A stretch of DNA of 64,000 nucleotides from Halomonas smyrnensis AAD6 (GCF_000265245.1 NZ_AJKS02000009.1:723-64722); one strand, 5' to 3'. Shown: positions 8,892-18,974, counted from the first letter of the stretch. Made by a program: numbers and translations. Notes: a model not told the origin generated them from the letters alone.

Positions 8892-10385
8892 ATGCTCTAT
8901 CTCCTCAAGCTTCACCCCGAGATCACCATCAAGTCCCGTTCGGTCCGTCAGCAGATGACGCGCTGCCTGACGGCCAATATCCGCAATACCCTGCGCCGCC
9001 TGGATGAGCGCGTGCGGGTCAAGGACCAGTGGGACGCCATCCGCGTGCGCCTGCCGGAGGGTCTCGACGCAGACACCACGTCCGCCCTCGAGGACAGCCT
9101 GACCCGCATCCCCGGCATCCAGCAGGTGCTGGCCACCGAAGAACGCCGGTTCGACTCGCTGGAGCAGGCCGCCGACCATATCGTGCCACTGTGGGGCCCG
9201 CTGATCGCCGGTCGCAGCTTCCGGGTCCAGGCCAAGCGGCGCGGGGAACACGATTTCACCTCGGCGGACATGGAGCGTTATCTCGGCGGTCGCCTGCTGG
9301 AAGCCACCCCCAATGCCCGCGTCGACCTCAAGCATCCCGAGGTGGTCGTGCCGGTGGAGCTCGCCGACCAGCGCCTGCAGGTGATCCGCGCCCGCTGGAA
9401 GGGGCTCGGCGGCTATCCCCTGGGCGTACAGGGCCAGGCCCTGGCGCTGATGTCCGGCGGCTTCGATTCGCCGGTGGCGGCCTGGAAGATGATCCGCCGC
9501 GGCGTGAAGACCCACTTCCTGTTCTTCAATCTGGGCGGTCCGGCCCACGAGGCCGGCGTGCGCGAGGTCAGCCACCACCTGTGGGAGCGCTATGGCGTCT
9601 CCCACAAGGTGAAGTTCATCTCGGTGCCCTTCGACGGCGTGGTGGGCGAGATCCTGCGCACCATCCCGGATGGCCTGATGGGGGTGGTACTCAAGCGCCT
9701 GATGATCCGCGCCGCCAATCGCATGGCCCAGCGGCTGCGCATCCCGGCGCTGGTCACCGGCGAGGCCATCGCCCAGGTCTCCAGCCAGACCCTGGCCAAC
9801 CTGGCGGTGATCGACGACGTCAGCGAACGCCCGATCCTGCGCCCGGTACTCACCGACGACAAGCAGGACATCATCGACCGGGCCCGGCAGATAGACACCG
9901 CCCGCATCGCCGAATCGATGCCCGAATACTGCGGCGTGATCTCGCGGCGCCCGCATAACAAAGCACCGCTGGACGACGTGCTGGCCGCCGAGCGCGCATT
10001 CGATGACCGGGTACTGGACGACGCCATCGAGGCCGCCATCATCAAGCGCATCGATGAGGTGCTGGAACGCGAAACGGCGCCGGCCGAGGTCGCGATGGTG
10101 CAGACGCCCGAGGAGCTCGCCTCGCTCGACACGCCCTGCATCATCGACATTCGCCGCGCCGACGAGCGCGAGGCCGCGCCCCTGGCGCTGCCCGAGGCCG
10201 TCGCTCGGGTGCCGCTGATCGAGATTCCCTTCTACGAGCTGCAGGACCGGGCCCCCGAGCTCGATGCGGGCCGGCACTATCTGCTGTACTGCGACCAGGG
10301 CGTGATGAGCCGCATGCAGGCGCTTCACCTCGCCGACCGCGGCCTGCATCACTTCGGCGTCTATCAGGACCGTCCCGACGCCTGA
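8892..10385 (+). CDS. thiI: tRNA 4-thiouridine synthase / sulfurtransferase ThiI
   Basis: A 497-residue ThiI that makes 4-thiouridine at position 8 of tRNA and in many bacteria supplies sulfur for the thiamine thiazole. It opens MLYLLKLHPEITIKSRSVR, like the E. coli enzyme. It then has a ferredoxin-like/THUMP region (about 60-165), a PP-loop ATP pyrophosphatase (LMSGGFDSPVAAW, about 190), and a C-terminal rhodanese domain with active-site Cys in YLLYCDQGVMSR (about 470). An ATG 14 codons upstream (8850) would overlap the -10 candidate, so 8892 is chosen. No strong ribosome site is visible. Length is close to E. coli ThiI (482). Confidence 0.95.
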   Translation: MLYLLKLHPEITIKSRSVRQQMTRCLTANIRNTLRRLDERVRVKDQWDAIRVRLPEGLDADTTSALEDSLTRIPGIQQVLATEERRFDSLEQAADHIVPLWGPLIAGRSFRVQAKRRGEHDFTSADMERYLGGRLLEATPNARVDLKHPEVVVPVELADQRLQVIRARWKGLGGYPLGVQGQALALMSGGFDSPVAAWKMIRRGVKTHFLFFNLGGPAHEAGVREVSHHLWERYGVSHKVKFISVPFDGVVGEILRTIPDGLMGVVLKRLMIRAANRMAQRLRIPALVTGEAIAQVSSQTLANLAVIDDVSERPILRPVLTDDKQDIIDRARQIDTARIAESMPEYCGVISRRPHNKAPLDDVLAAERAFDDRVLDDAIEAAIIKRIDEVLERETAPAEVAMVQTPEELASLDTPCIIDIRRADEREAAPLALPEAVARVPLIEIPFYELQDRAPELDAGRHYLLYCDQGVMSRMQALHLADRGLHHFGVYQDRPDA

Positions 10386-10469
10386 GGCCCCGGTTTCCGC
10401 GGGCGTTAGCCCTATTTTCCTAGTCGTCGATGGAGCAATCTCCTACCCGAGACTCAGGCAGCCCCCGCG

Positions 10470-12650
10470 GTGTCCCACTATAGTGAGGACACTTCACTCC
10501 GTGGGTTGCCTGATATGGATATGGGTTCCAATCCGCCGTCCAGACGTCACCCGCTCGCTCGCCTTGCCGATAGCCTCGAAGCGCTCGAGGCATCCGCGGG
10601 GCCGGACGAATGGCGAGACGACATACTGGCACTGGTCGAGCGACTGTTCGGTCATGCCCCGATCATGATCGACGGGTTCGATGAACAGGGGCACTGTATC
10701 CTCTGGAACCATCAGTGCGAACGGGTCTTCGGCTGGACGGCCGATGAGGTAATGAAACACCCCGACCCCCTGGCACTGTTCTATCCCGATCCGGCGGAAT
10801 ACCAGGCGGTCGTGGCCGGCCTGTCGTCCAGTGACGGCTCGCAGTTTCAGGAGTGGACACCGACGACCCGTGAAGGACAACGGCTCACCACCCTGTGGGC
10901 CAACGTCGCCCTGCCATGCGGCGGCATGATCTGCATCGGCCACGACATCACCGAACAGCGCCAGGCGGAGAACCAGCGGCGTCTCGCCGCCAGCGTCTTC
11001 GCCTCAAGCTCCGACGCCATCATGATCACCGATGCCGAACGGCGCATCTGCGACACCAACGCCGCCTTCACGCGCATCACCGGCTATGCCAGGCAAGACG
11101 TGCTGGGCCTGACCCCCGCCATGCTGGGCACCGCTCAGCACAACCCGGAAACCTACGAGGCGATCTGCCGCCACCTGGACACGGAAGGCTGCTGGAAGGG
11201 CGAGATCCTCGGCTACCGGCGCAACGGCGAGGCCTACCCGCTGATGCTCTCTGCCTCGGTGGTACGCGACGACCAGGGCCGGGCACTCCACTACGTCGCC
11301 ACCTTCTCCGACATCACCCACCTCAAGCGCCACCAGGACGAACTGCATCACCTGGCACGACACGACGTGCTGACCGAGCTGCCCAATCGCCGCCACTTCG
11401 CCGAGCACCTCACGGACGCGCTGCCACGGGCCCGTCGTGACGACACGCTGCTGGCGGTGTGCTTCCTCGATCTGGACGGTTTCAAGCCGATCAATGACCG
11501 GCTGGGCCATGCGGCTGGCGATCAGGTGCTGATCACGATCAGCCAGCGGCTTCGCGAGGCCATTCGCGCCGGCGATGTGCTCGCCCGGCTGGGCGGCGAC
11601 GAGTTCGCCCTGCTGCTGACCGACCTGGAAGACCGCGAGGAGTGCCTGCGGATCGTCGAGCGAGTCCGCTACCTCATCGCCAGGCCCATCCCCCTGGACG
11701 ACGCACTGGTACGCATCTCCACCAGCATCGGCATCACCCTGTTCCCACAGGACAATGCGGAGGCGGGCATCCTGCTGCGTCACGCCGATCAGGCCATGTA
11801 TTGCGCCAAGCGCGGTGGCAAGAACCGCTATGCCCTGTTCGACCCCGAAGAGCGCGAGGATTCGTTACCCGGCCGTCGACGCCTGGATCGCCTCGAGCAG
11901 GCCTTACGCGACGACGAGTTTCGGCTTCACTATCAGCCCAGGGTCGATCTGCACAGCGGTGAGGTCTGTGGCCTCGAGGCCCTGATTCGCTGGGAGCATC
12001 CCGAGCATGGCCTCCTGGCCCCCGATGAGTTCCTGCCCCAACTGCTCGGCAGTCGTCTCGAGGCGCCCCTCGGCGAATGGGTGATCGAACGGGTCCTGCA
12101 TCAGCTCGCGGACTGGCAGCACCAGGGGCTCGCCCTGCGCATCAGCTTCAATGCCAGCGCCAACGACCTGGCCCTGCCCGAGTTCTGCGATCGGCTGACG
12201 GCGGCCCTGGCGCGCTACCCCGGGCTGGACCGGCGCCTGCTGGAGGTCGAGTTCCAGGAAAGCGCCGCGGTGGCGGATATCGATGCCATCACCCATACGC
12301 TCCAGCATTGCCGCCACTCGGGCCTGCGCATCGCCCTGGACGACTTCGGCACCGGCTACTCGTCGCTCGCTCATCTGCGCGAGCTGCCCATCGACACCCT
12401 CAAGATCGACAAGCGCTTCGTCGGTGCCATCCTGGAGGACGAGCGCGACGCCGCCCTGGTCCAGGGCATCATCCAGATCGGCGCACGGCTCGGGCTCGAC
12501 GTGATCGCCGAAGGCGCCGAGTCGCCCGCACACTGCCAGCGGCTGCTCGCACTGGGCGCCTCACAGGCCCAGGGCTACGCCATCGCCCACCCCATGCCCG
12601 CCGAACGCATCCCGCCTTGGCTCGCGAGCCGGGCCAAGGGGCCTCACTGA
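10470..12650 (+). CDS. PAS-PAS-GGDEF-EAL bifunctional c-di-GMP enzyme
   Basis: A 726-residue cytoplasmic protein with no membrane segment. Two PAS domains (about 55-160 and 165-285) precede a diguanylate cyclase domain and an EAL phosphodiesterase domain. The active site is intact (LGGDEFALLL), and an inhibitory I-site RAGD lies five residues before it. The EAL domain keeps EALIRW, LDDFGTGYSSL, DTLKIDK and QGYAIAHP, so both activities are possible. The start is a GTG at 10470; ATGs at 10515 and 10521 are alternatives, none with a clear ribosome site. Partners are unknown. The nearby LapA-type adhesin system is one whose surface retention is usually c-di-GMP controlled. Confidence 0.93.
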   Translation: MSHYSEDTSLRGLPDMDMGSNPPSRRHPLARLADSLEALEASAGPDEWRDDILALVERLFGHAPIMIDGFDEQGHCILWNHQCERVFGWTADEVMKHPDPLALFYPDPAEYQAVVAGLSSSDGSQFQEWTPTTREGQRLTTLWANVALPCGGMICIGHDITEQRQAENQRRLAASVFASSSDAIMITDAERRICDTNAAFTRITGYARQDVLGLTPAMLGTAQHNPETYEAICRHLDTEGCWKGEILGYRRNGEAYPLMLSASVVRDDQGRALHYVATFSDITHLKRHQDELHHLARHDVLTELPNRRHFAEHLTDALPRARRDDTLLAVCFLDLDGFKPINDRLGHAAGDQVLITISQRLREAIRAGDVLARLGGDEFALLLTDLEDREECLRIVERVRYLIARPIPLDDALVRISTSIGITLFPQDNAEAGILLRHADQAMYCAKRGGKNRYALFDPEEREDSLPGRRRLDRLEQALRDDEFRLHYQPRVDLHSGEVCGLEALIRWEHPEHGLLAPDEFLPQLLGSRLEAPLGEWVIERVLHQLADWQHQGLALRISFNASANDLALPEFCDRLTAALARYPGLDRRLLEVEFQESAAVADIDAITHTLQHCRHSGLRIALDDFGTGYSSLAHLRELPIDTLKIDKRFVGAILEDERDAALVQGIIQIGARLGLDVIAEGAESPAHCQRLLALGASQAQGYAIAHPMPAERIPPWLASRAKGPH

Positions 12651-12722
12651 CCGCCCCGCTCGCGTTCGTCGCGCACGCCGCGCGGGGCGGCGACGCCCCA
12701 TTCGCCGACCGCCCGAGGCACG

Positions 12723-12752
12723 GCCCGGGCCCGAGCCGGGAAGGGCCCGGGC
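12723..12752 (+). terminator. GC-rich hairpin after the GGDEF-EAL gene
   Basis: A perfect 10-base-pair stem (GCCCGGGCCC / GGGCCCGGGC) with a 10-base loop. No T-run follows, so Rho-independent termination is uncertain. A second weaker hairpin (9 bp) lies at 12651-12690. Confidence 0.4.
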
Positions 12753-12773
12753 GGATGCAGCCAGCGAGGAAAA

Positions 12774-12782
12774 TGCTACAAT
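12774..12782 (+). promoter_or_regulatory. Candidate extended -10 promoter element for metG
   Basis: TGCTACAAT (TG-N-TACAAT) lies about 100 bases before the metG ATG, with no clear -35. It has the same form as the element before thiI. Confidence 0.45.
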
Positions 12783-12882
12783 CCGGAGCCTGATTTCACG
12801 GATATCCGCATGACGGCCTCGACTTCGCCCAGGCGTCGAGTCGGCCGCCGTGCTCCACGTCTACGGGAACCTCTGAGCCACC

Positions 12883-14919
12883 ATGTCGAACACCGCCCCG
12901 CGCAAGATCCTGGTCACCAGCGCCCTGCCCTACGCCAACGGCGCCATCCACCTGGGCCACCTGCTGGAATACATCCAGACCGACATCTGGGTGCGCTTCC
13001 AGAAGAGTCGCGGCCATGACTGCCACTACGTCTGCGCCGACGATGCCCACGGTACCGCCATCATGCTGCGCGCCGAGCAGGAGGGCATCACCTCCCAGGC
13101 GCTGATCGATCGCGTCAGCCAGGAGCATCAGACCGACTTCTCGCGCTTCGGGGTCGCGTTCGACAACTATCACTCGACCCACTCCGAGGAAAATCGCCAC
13201 TTCAGCGAGCTGATCTACACTCGCCTGCGCGACCAGGGCCACATCGCCACCCGCGACATCGAGCAGATGTACGATCCGGAAAAGGGCCTGTTCCTGGCCG
13301 ACCGCTTCATCAAGGGCACCTGCCCGAAGTGCAAGGCCGAGGATCAGTACGGCGACAACTGCGAGGCCTGCGGTGCCACCTACACCCCGGCCGAGCTGAT
13401 CGACCCGGTCTCGGCGATCTCCGGCGCCACCCCGGAAGTCCGCAGCTCCACGCACTACTTCTTCAAGCTGCCCGACTTCGCGGCCTTCCTGCAGGGCTGG
13501 ATCAACGACGACCACGTCCAACCGCAGATCCGCAACAAGCTGATGGAGTGGTTCGAGTCAGGCTTCAACGAGTGGGACATCTCCCGCGATGCCCCCTACT
13601 TCGGCTTCGAGATCCCCGATGCCCCGGGCAAGTACTTCTATGTCTGGCTGGATGCCCCGATCGGCTACCTGGCCAGCTTCAAGAACCTCTGCGAGCGCGA
13701 GGGCCTCGACTTCGATGCCTACTGGCGCGAGGACTCCGACGCCGAGGTCTATCACTTCATCGGCAAGGACATCGTCTACTTCCACGCCCTGTTCTGGCCG
13801 GCCATGCTGCACGGCGCCGGCATGCGCACGCCGACCGCGGTGAACTGCCACGGCTTCGTCACCGTCAATGGCGCCAAGATGTCCAAGTCGCGCGGCACCT
13901 TCATCAAGGCCGCGACCTATGCCGAGCACCTGAACCCCGAGTACCTGCGCTACTACTTCGCCGCCAAGCTGACCGCCGGCGTCGATGACCTGGACCTCAA
14001 CCTCGAGGACTTCGCCCAGCGCGTGAACTCGGACCTGGTCGGCAAGGTCGTCAACATCGCCAGCCGCTGCGCCGGTTTCGTCAAGAAGCTCGGCGGCGGC
14101 AAGCTCTCGGCCCACTGCGCCGAGCCCCAGCGCGTCGCCCGCTTCGTCGCCGCCGGCGACGAGATCGCCGAGTCCTTCGAGGCCCGCGAGTTCGGCCGCG
14201 CCATGCGCAAGGTGATGGAACTCGCCGACGAGGCCAATACCTACATCGCCGAGGCCGAGCCCTGGGTGCTGGCCAAGCAGGAAGGCCGCGAGCAGGAAGT
14301 GCTCGATATCTGCTCGGTGGGCATCAACCTGTTCCGCCAGCTGATGGTCTACCTGGCCCCGGTGCTGCCCGAGATGGCCGAAGGCGCCCGCGCCTTCCTG
14401 AAGCTCGATGCCCTGGACTGGGACAGCCGACAGGAACTGCTGGTCGATCATGAGATCGCCAAGTTCAAGCCGCTGATGACCCGGGTCGAACGTGACCGCA
14501 TCGACGCCATGATCGAAGCGTCCAAGGAGGATCTGGTGGAAGAACAGAAGCTCAAGGAAACCCCCAAGGGTCCGCTGGCCGACAACCCCATCGCCGAGAC
14601 GATCGACTTCGGCGACTTCGCCAAGGTCGACCTGCGCATCGCGCGCATCGCCAAGGCGGAATACGTCGAAGGCGCCGACAAGCTGCTGCAGCTGACCCTG
14701 GACCTGGGCGGCGAGACCCGCAACGTCTTCGCCGGCATCCGCAAGGCCTACGCCCCGGAGGCCCTGGAGGGCCACCTGACGGTGATGGTCGCCAACCTCG
14801 CGCCGCGCAAGATGCGCTTCGGCGTCTCCGAAGGCATGGTACTGGCCGCCGGCGACGACGACGGCATCTACCTGCTGGAGCCTCACTCCGGCGCCCAGCC
14901 CGGCCAGCGCGTGAGCTGA
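12883..14919 (+). CDS. metG: Methionyl-tRNA synthetase
   Basis: A 678-residue MetRS that charges tRNA-Met. The class I signature is in [12 protein letters not shown] (about 14-25). A zinc knuckle CPKC..CEAC lies at about 146-165. KMSKS is present in [12 protein letters not shown] (about 333). A C-terminal EMAP/OB-fold tRNA-binding domain ([12 protein letters not shown] to the end) gives the long dimeric form found in E. coli (677 residues). The start ATG at 12883 directly precedes the conserved N-terminus. The gene is followed after seven bases by rnfB and then nth, so the three are probably cotranscribed. Confidence 0.97.
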   Translation: MSNTAPRKILVTSALPYANGAIHLGHLLEYIQTDIWVRFQKSRGHDCHYVCADDAHGTAIMLRAEQEGITSQALIDRVSQEHQTDFSRFGVAFDNYHSTHSEENRHFSELIYTRLRDQGHIATRDIEQMYDPEKGLFLADRFIKGTCPKCKAEDQYGDNCEACGATYTPAELIDPVSAISGATPEVRSSTHYFFKLPDFAAFLQGWINDDHVQPQIRNKLMEWFESGFNEWDISRDAPYFGFEIPDAPGKYFYVWLDAPIGYLASFKNLCEREGLDFDAYWREDSDAEVYHFIGKDIVYFHALFWPAMLHGAGMRTPTAVNCHGFVTVNGAKMSKSRGTFIKAATYAEHLNPEYLRYYFAAKLTAGVDDLDLNLEDFAQRVNSDLVGKVVNIASRCAGFVKKLGGGKLSAHCAEPQRVARFVAAGDEIAESFEAREFGRAMRKVMELADEANTYIAEAEPWVLAKQEGREQEVLDICSVGINLFRQLMVYLAPVLPEMAEGARAFLKLDALDWDSRQELLVDHEIAKFKPLMTRVERDRIDAMIEASKEDLVEEQKLKETPKGPLADNPIAETIDFGDFAKVDLRIARIAKAEYVEGADKLLQLTLDLGGETRNVFAGIRKAYAPEALEGHLTVMVANLAPRKMRFGVSEGMVLAAGDDDGIYLLEPHSGAQPGQRVS

Positions 14920-14926
14920 TCCGGGC

Positions 14927-15958
14927 ATGACGCAGCCCGCCCTGATCGAGGCCGTCGACGCCGCCTTGCCGCAGACCCAGTGCGGCAAGTGCGGCCACGA
15001 CGGCTGCCGTCCCTACGCCGAGGCCATCGCGGAAGGCGAGGCGATCAACCGCTGTCCGCCCGGCGGCCAGGCCACCGTGGTGCGGCTGGCCGAACTGACC
15101 GGCCGCGCCGAGGTGCCGCTGGAGCAGCCCGCCCAGTCGCCGCTGGTGGCGCGGATTCGCGAGGCCGAGTGCATCGGCTGCACCAAGTGCATCCAGGCCT
15201 GCCCGGTGGACGCCATCCTCGGCGCCGCCAAGCACATGCACACGGTGATCGAGGCCGAGTGCACCGGCTGCGAACTCTGCGTGGCCCCCTGCCCGGTCGA
15301 CTGCATCGACCTGCTGCCGCATCCGGACTGGCAGGCAGCCGACAGCGAGGCCGAGCAGGACGCCTACCTGGCCCGACGCGCCGAGCGCGGCCGTCGCCGC
15401 TTCGAGGCGCGCAACGCGCGTCTCGTCCGCGAGGAAGACGCCCGGCGTGAGCGTCGTCGCCAGCGCAGCGCCAGGCAGGCCGCGCCGTCCCGGTCGCCCC
15501 ATCAGGCCCAGCCACAGGCGCCCACGGCGACGTCGCCCCAGGCGCCGGCGGCGTCGTCCAGTGCCCTGCGCGCCAGTCGGGTCAGCCTGGTCGCCAGCCT
15601 CAAGCGACTGGATCGCCAGCGCCAGGCGAGCGATCTCGCGCCCGACAAGCGCGACGAGCTCGAGCGTCGCGATGCGGAGCTTCGCGAGCGCCTGGCCGAC
15701 ATCGATCGCCAGCTCGCGGGGGCCGACGGCCCCCAGGCATCGAACGACGATGCGGACAAGCGCGCCCGGCAGGCCGAGCGTCAGCGTCGCTTCGCCGTCA
15801 ATGCCGCCGAACAGGCCAGGCGTCGCGCCCGCCAGCAGCTGGCTCATGCCGAACGCCAGCGCGACGACGAGGCCATCGCCGCCGCCCACGAGCAGATCGA
15901 GCGCGCCGAGCACATGCTCGCTGAGGCGCGAGCCGCCCTCGCGCCCGCCTCCCACTGA
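14927..15958 (+). CDS. rnfB: RnfB-like ferredoxin subunit without membrane anchor, with Arg/Ala-rich tail
   Basis: A 343-residue protein. Residues about 15-60 hold a four-cysteine Fe-S domain (CGKCGHDGC then RCPPGG). Two [4Fe-4S] ferredoxin motifs follow ([24 protein letters not shown], about 83-125). RnfB feeds electrons in the Rnf/Rsx ion-pumping complex. This copy lacks the usual N-terminal hydrophobic helix. Beyond residue 150 it carries a ~190-residue Arg/Ala/Glu-rich, coiled-coil-like extension. The genes for RnfA, C, D, G and E that normally flank rnfB are absent: metG lies 7 bases upstream and nth 17 bases downstream. Whether it still works with an Rnf complex encoded elsewhere is unknown. 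Confidence 0.88.
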   Translation: MTQPALIEAVDAALPQTQCGKCGHDGCRPYAEAIAEGEAINRCPPGGQATVVRLAELTGRAEVPLEQPAQSPLVARIREAECIGCTKCIQACPVDAILGAAKHMHTVIEAECTGCELCVAPCPVDCIDLLPHPDWQAADSEAEQDAYLARRAERGRRRFEARNARLVREEDARRERRRQRSARQAAPSRSPHQAQPQAPTATSPQAPAASSSALRASRVSLVASLKRLDRQRQASDLAPDKRDELERRDAELRERLADIDRQLAGADGPQASNDDADKRARQAERQRRFAVNAAEQARRRARQQLAHAERQRDDEAIAAAHEQIERAEHMLAEARAALAPASH

Positions 15959-15975
15959 TCCCAAGCGGCCATCCC

Positions 15976-16611
15976 ATGAACGCCCAGAAACGCCACCAGA
16001 TCTTCACTCGCCTGCGCGAGCACAATCCCGAACCCACCACCGAGCTGAACTGGTCGACGCCCTTCGAGCTGCTCGCCGCGGTGCTGATGTCGGCCCAGGC
16101 CACCGACGTGGGCGTCAACAAGGCCACCGACCGACTGTTTCCGGTGGCCAACACCCCGGCCGCCATCCTCGAGCTGGGGCTGGACGGCCTGAAGGAACAC
16201 ATCAAGACCATCGGCCTGTACAACACCAAGGCCGAGAACCTGATGAAGACCTGCCGCATCCTGATGGATCGGCACGGTGGCGAGGTCCCGCGCACCCGCA
16301 AGGCGCTCGAGGCGCTGCCCGGCGTCGGCCGCAAGACCGCCAACGTCATCCTCAACACCGCCTTCGGTGAGCCGACCATCGCCGTGGACACCCATATCTT
16401 CCGGGTCTCCAACCGCACCGGCATCGCCAAGGGCAAGGACGTGGTCGAGGTGGAGCAGAAGCTGCTTCGCCACGTGCCCAGGGAATTCCGCCAGGACGCC
16501 CACCACTGGCTGATCCTGCACGGTCGCTACACCTGCGTGGCGCGCAAACCGCGCTGCGGCAGCTGCGTGATCGAGGATCTGTGCGAATTCCCGGACAAGG
16601 TGGACCTGTAG
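15976..16611 (+). CDS. nth: Endonuclease III (DNA glycosylase/AP lyase)
   Basis: A 211-residue base-excision repair enzyme for oxidised pyrimidines. The helix-hairpin-helix and catalytic lysine are in LPGVGRKTANV (about 113-123), and the catalytic aspartate is in VDTHIFRV (about 138). The C-terminal [4Fe-4S] ligands are spaced C-X6-C-X2-C-X5-C (CVARKPRCGSCVIEDLC). Length matches E. coli Nth (211). In many gammaproteobacteria nth closes the rnf operon; here only rnfB precedes it. Confidence 0.97.
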   Translation: MNAQKRHQIFTRLREHNPEPTTELNWSTPFELLAAVLMSAQATDVGVNKATDRLFPVANTPAAILELGLDGLKEHIKTIGLYNTKAENLMKTCRILMDRHGGEVPRTRKALEALPGVGRKTANVILNTAFGEPTIAVDTHIFRVSNRTGIAKGKDVVEVEQKLLRHVPREFRQDAHHWLILHGRYTCVARKPRCGSCVIEDLCEFPDKVDL

Positions 16612-16666
16612 GCGCTCTTCACCCACCGCCCAACGCGCCGGACATGACCGGCCAGGGAGACGCTGG

Positions 16667-17434
16667 ATGGCCCTGCTCCAATCGCTGCTGTTGCCCCCGC
16701 TGCTCAACGCCTGGCTGATCCTGATCGGGGGCCTGCTATGGATGCGCCTGCAGGTGATCGGCGGGGCGATGGTCGCGCTGGGCCTGGGCAGCCTGGTCGT
16801 GCTCGCCACCCCGACGGCCAGTCATGCCCTGCGCCAGGGGCTGGAACCCCCGCCGCTCGCCGCCGGCGCCCTCATGGATGGCGCCCAGGGGGAACGAGCA
16901 AGCGCCATCGTGATTCTCGGCGGCGGCCGTGACCATGACGCCCCCGAATTCGGCTGGGGCGATGCCCCCGCCAACGCCAGCTGGCGACGCCTGGCCTACG
17001 GCGCCTGGCTGCATCGTCAGAGCGACCTGCCGATCCTGGTCAGCGGCGGCCGGGTCCATGACGAACACAGCGCCGAGGCCAGCCTAATGGCCGCCGCCCT
17101 GCGTGAGGTGTTCGACGTCCCGGTCCGCTGGCGGGAAGGCGGCAGCGCCAATACGGCGGACAACGCGCGGCGAAGCGCCGAGATGCTCACCGCCGAAGGC
17201 ATCGACCATGTAGCGCTGGTGTCTCAGGCCTGGCACCTCCCGCGCGCCACGGCCGAGTTCGAGCGCGCGGGCCTTGCCGTCACGCCGGCCCCCACCGAGT
17301 TCGCCAGCCCTCCTCCCGATGGCCCCCTGGCCTGGCGCCCCAGCGCCTATCACCTGCATCAGAGCACCCGCGCCCTGCATGAATGGCTGGGGCGCGGTGC
17401 GCAATGGCTGAAAGCCACCCTGTTACCGCCCTGA
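16667..17434 (+). CDS. YdcF/ElyC-like DUF218 envelope protein
   Basis: A 255-residue protein with two N-terminal membrane segments (about 4-24 and 28-48). A DUF218 domain follows, with AIVILGGGRDHDAPEFG, PILVSGGRVHDEHSAEA, ANTADNARRSAEML and VSQAWHLPRA. Family members such as E. coli ElyC act in envelope biogenesis, but the reaction is unsettled. It starts at the ATG at 16667 (GGGAGACGCTGG upstream), 55 bases after nth, and is followed by a strong terminator. Function is by family only. Confidence 0.85.
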   Translation: MALLQSLLLPPLLNAWLILIGGLLWMRLQVIGGAMVALGLGSLVVLATPTASHALRQGLEPPPLAAGALMDGAQGERASAIVILGGGRDHDAPEFGWGDAPANASWRRLAYGAWLHRQSDLPILVSGGRVHDEHSAEASLMAAALREVFDVPVRWREGGSANTADNARRSAEMLTAEGIDHVALVSQAWHLPRATAEFERAGLAVTPAPTEFASPPPDGPLAWRPSAYHLHQSTRALHEWLGRGAQWLKATLLPP

Positions 17435-17439
17435 CACGA

Positions 17440-17470
17440 CAACGCCGCGGCTCGGCCGCGGCGTTGTTCC
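17440..17470 (+). terminator. Rho-independent terminator after the YdcF-like gene
   Basis: A 12-base-pair perfect stem (CAACGCCGCGGC / GCCGCGGCGTTG) with a three-base loop follows the stop codon by six bases. It closes the plus-strand block that begins at metG. Confidence 0.8.
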
Positions 17471-17502
17471 TCCTGGGAGCCGGGGCTCGTCGACGGTCTT
17501 GC

Positions 17503-17697
17503 CTAATCTCGCGTCGACGGACACGGCGCCCCGCACGGCGCACAGGCACTGGCGTCACGCTGCACCAGCGCAGACTGAGCCCGCCCATCCCCCATGTTGA
17601 AGGCGAAGGTGGGGCTATTCAGGTGATCGACCAGGATCAGCACCAGGATGGCCAGCAGGATGCCGACGATGCGGTGACGTTGGTAAGCAGCGGTCAT
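17503..17697 (-). CDS. Small single-pass membrane protein with Cys-rich tail
   Basis: A 64-residue protein starting at the ATG at 17697, with GAAGGAAGA about seven bases upstream. One hydrophobic helix spans about residues 10-24 (IVGILLAILVLILVDHL). The short tail ends with three cysteines (ACAPCGAPCPS). It lies 15 bases after the YeeE/YedE gene on the same strand, so it is probably cotranscribed. No family is recognised. The cysteines beside a sulfur transporter and a rhodanese suggest a sulfur-handling accessory role, which is an inference. Confidence 0.55.
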   Translation of the reverse strand: MTAAYQRHRIVGILLAILVLILVDHLNSPTFAFNMGDGRAQSALVQRDASACAPCGAPCPSTRD

Positions 17698-17712
17698 GGC
17701 GTCTTCCTTCGA

Positions 17713-18921
17713 TCAGTTGGGCAGGCGGAACCAGGGCCGCAGGCGAACGCCGATCAGCGAGCCGGCGAAGGCGCAGGCGAACCAGACCCAGGCGTGCACG
17801 CTGGCCGAGGCCAGGCCGGAGAACAGCGCGCCGATGTTGCAGCCGAACCCCAGCCGCGCGCCATAGCCCAGCAGCAGGCCACCCACCACCGCCGCCAGGA
17901 AGGGCCGCCCCCGAGGCGTCTGCCGGCTGGCCTCGTTGAAGCGGCGGGCCATGCCCGCGGCCAGCATCGCGCCCAGCAGCAGCCCGAAGTTCATCACCGA
18001 GGGGATGTTGACCAGCACCGAGTCGGCCAGCGCCTGGGCGGGATAGGCCCAGTTCCAGAACTCGAACTGCCCCATGTCCACCCCGAGCCCCTGCAACGCC
18101 TTGGCGCCCCACAGGTTGAAGGCGAAGGTGATGCCCCAGGGCGAGCCGCCGATCACCAGCGTCAGCGCGTTGCCGACGGCCAGCACGATGATCGCCCACA
18201 GGAACGGCCAGCGGCCGGTGAAAAGGGCCTTCGCCATGCTGCCCTCGATCGGCCGCAGGCGCAGCTCGGTGCGCTCCAGGTCGCCATGCGCCCGCCGCTC
18301 GATGCGGTTGACCCACAGCGTCACGGCGCCGAGGCCCAGCCACTGGACGGCAATCGCTCCCGGCACGCCGACCCAGTCGATCAGGCTGATCGGATCCACC
18401 GCCGGCAGATCGAGCCACCAGGGCAGATGGATGGAGCCGAGTACCGCACCGACGATGAAGAACAGCAGCGTCACCATCATCCGCAGGTTGCCGGCACCGA
18501 CAGTAAACAGAGTGCCGGAGCCACAGCCCCCGCCCAGCTGCATGCCGATGCCGAAGAGGAAGGAGCCCACCACCAGTGAGGTCCCCACCGGCGCCACCGC
18601 GCCGATCACGTCGTCGCGGCCGCTGCCCAGGATCGGGATCATGATCAGCGCGGCCAGGGCGAACAGCAACAGCTGGGCACGCATCCCGGCGCCGCGCTTC
18701 TTGGTCACCAGATTGCGCCAGCCGGCGGTGAAGCCGAAGGCACCGTGATACAGGGCCACGCCCAGCACGGCGCCGATGGCGAACAGCGCCAGCAGAAACG
18801 GTGCCGTCTCGAGCCACACCAGCCCGCCCAGCACCACCAGGCCGGCCAGCGCCAGCCCCACCACAAAACGATCGGGCCCCGGTCGGATCGCCGCCGGGGC
18901 CATGGTATTCGCTTGAGTCAT
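17713..18921 (-). CDS. YeeE/YedE-family sulfur (thiosulfate) transporter
   Basis: A 402-residue protein with about ten membrane segments and two sulfur-transport repeats. The conserved cysteine motifs of the thiosulfate importer YeeE/TsuA are present as GIGMQLGGGCGSGT (about 133-146) and GFGCNIGALFSG (about 360-371). TsuA relays thiosulfate through membrane cysteines. The gene lies downstream of a periplasmic rhodanese and a terminator, and just before a Cys-rich small protein. Thiosulfate or a related sulfur species is the likely substrate; specificity is inferred from family and neighbours. Confidence 0.87.
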   Translation of the reverse strand: MTQANTMAPAAIRPGPDRFVVGLALAGLVVLGGLVWLETAPFLLALFAIGAVLGVALYHGAFGFTAGWRNLVTKKRGAGMRAQLLLFALAALIMIPILGSGRDDVIGAVAPVGTSLVVGSFLFGIGMQLGGGCGSGTLFTVGAGNLRMMVTLLFFIVGAVLGSIHLPWWLDLPAVDPISLIDWVGVPGAIAVQWLGLGAVTLWVNRIERRAHGDLERTELRLRPIEGSMAKALFTGRWPFLWAIIVLAVGNALTLVIGGSPWGITFAFNLWGAKALQGLGVDMGQFEFWNWAYPAQALADSVLVNIPSVMNFGLLLGAMLAAGMARRFNEASRQTPRGRPFLAAVVGGLLLGYGARLGFGCNIGALFSGLASASVHAWVWFACAFAGSLIGVRLRPWFRLPN

Positions 18922-18940
18922 CGTGTCTTCGCTCTACTCA

Positions 18941-18974
18941 ATAAAAGCCTCCCGGACACACGGCCTCGGGAGGC
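18941..18974 (-). terminator. Intrinsic terminator after the rhodanese gene
   Basis: An 8-base-pair stem (GCCTCCCG / CGGGAGGC) with a 12-base loop, followed on the minus strand by TTTTATT. It sits between the rhodanese stop and the transporter start, so the transporter relies on read-through or its own promoter. Confidence 0.7.

Noticed and set aside
8877..10352. 491-codon minus-strand open frame over thiI
   Set aside because: Complementary shadow of thiI, which has complete family motifs on the plus strand.
12651..12690. 9-bp GC hairpin directly after the GGDEF-EAL stop as the main terminator
   Set aside because: The 22-base loop and lack of T-run make it weak; the hairpin at 12723-12752 is stronger.
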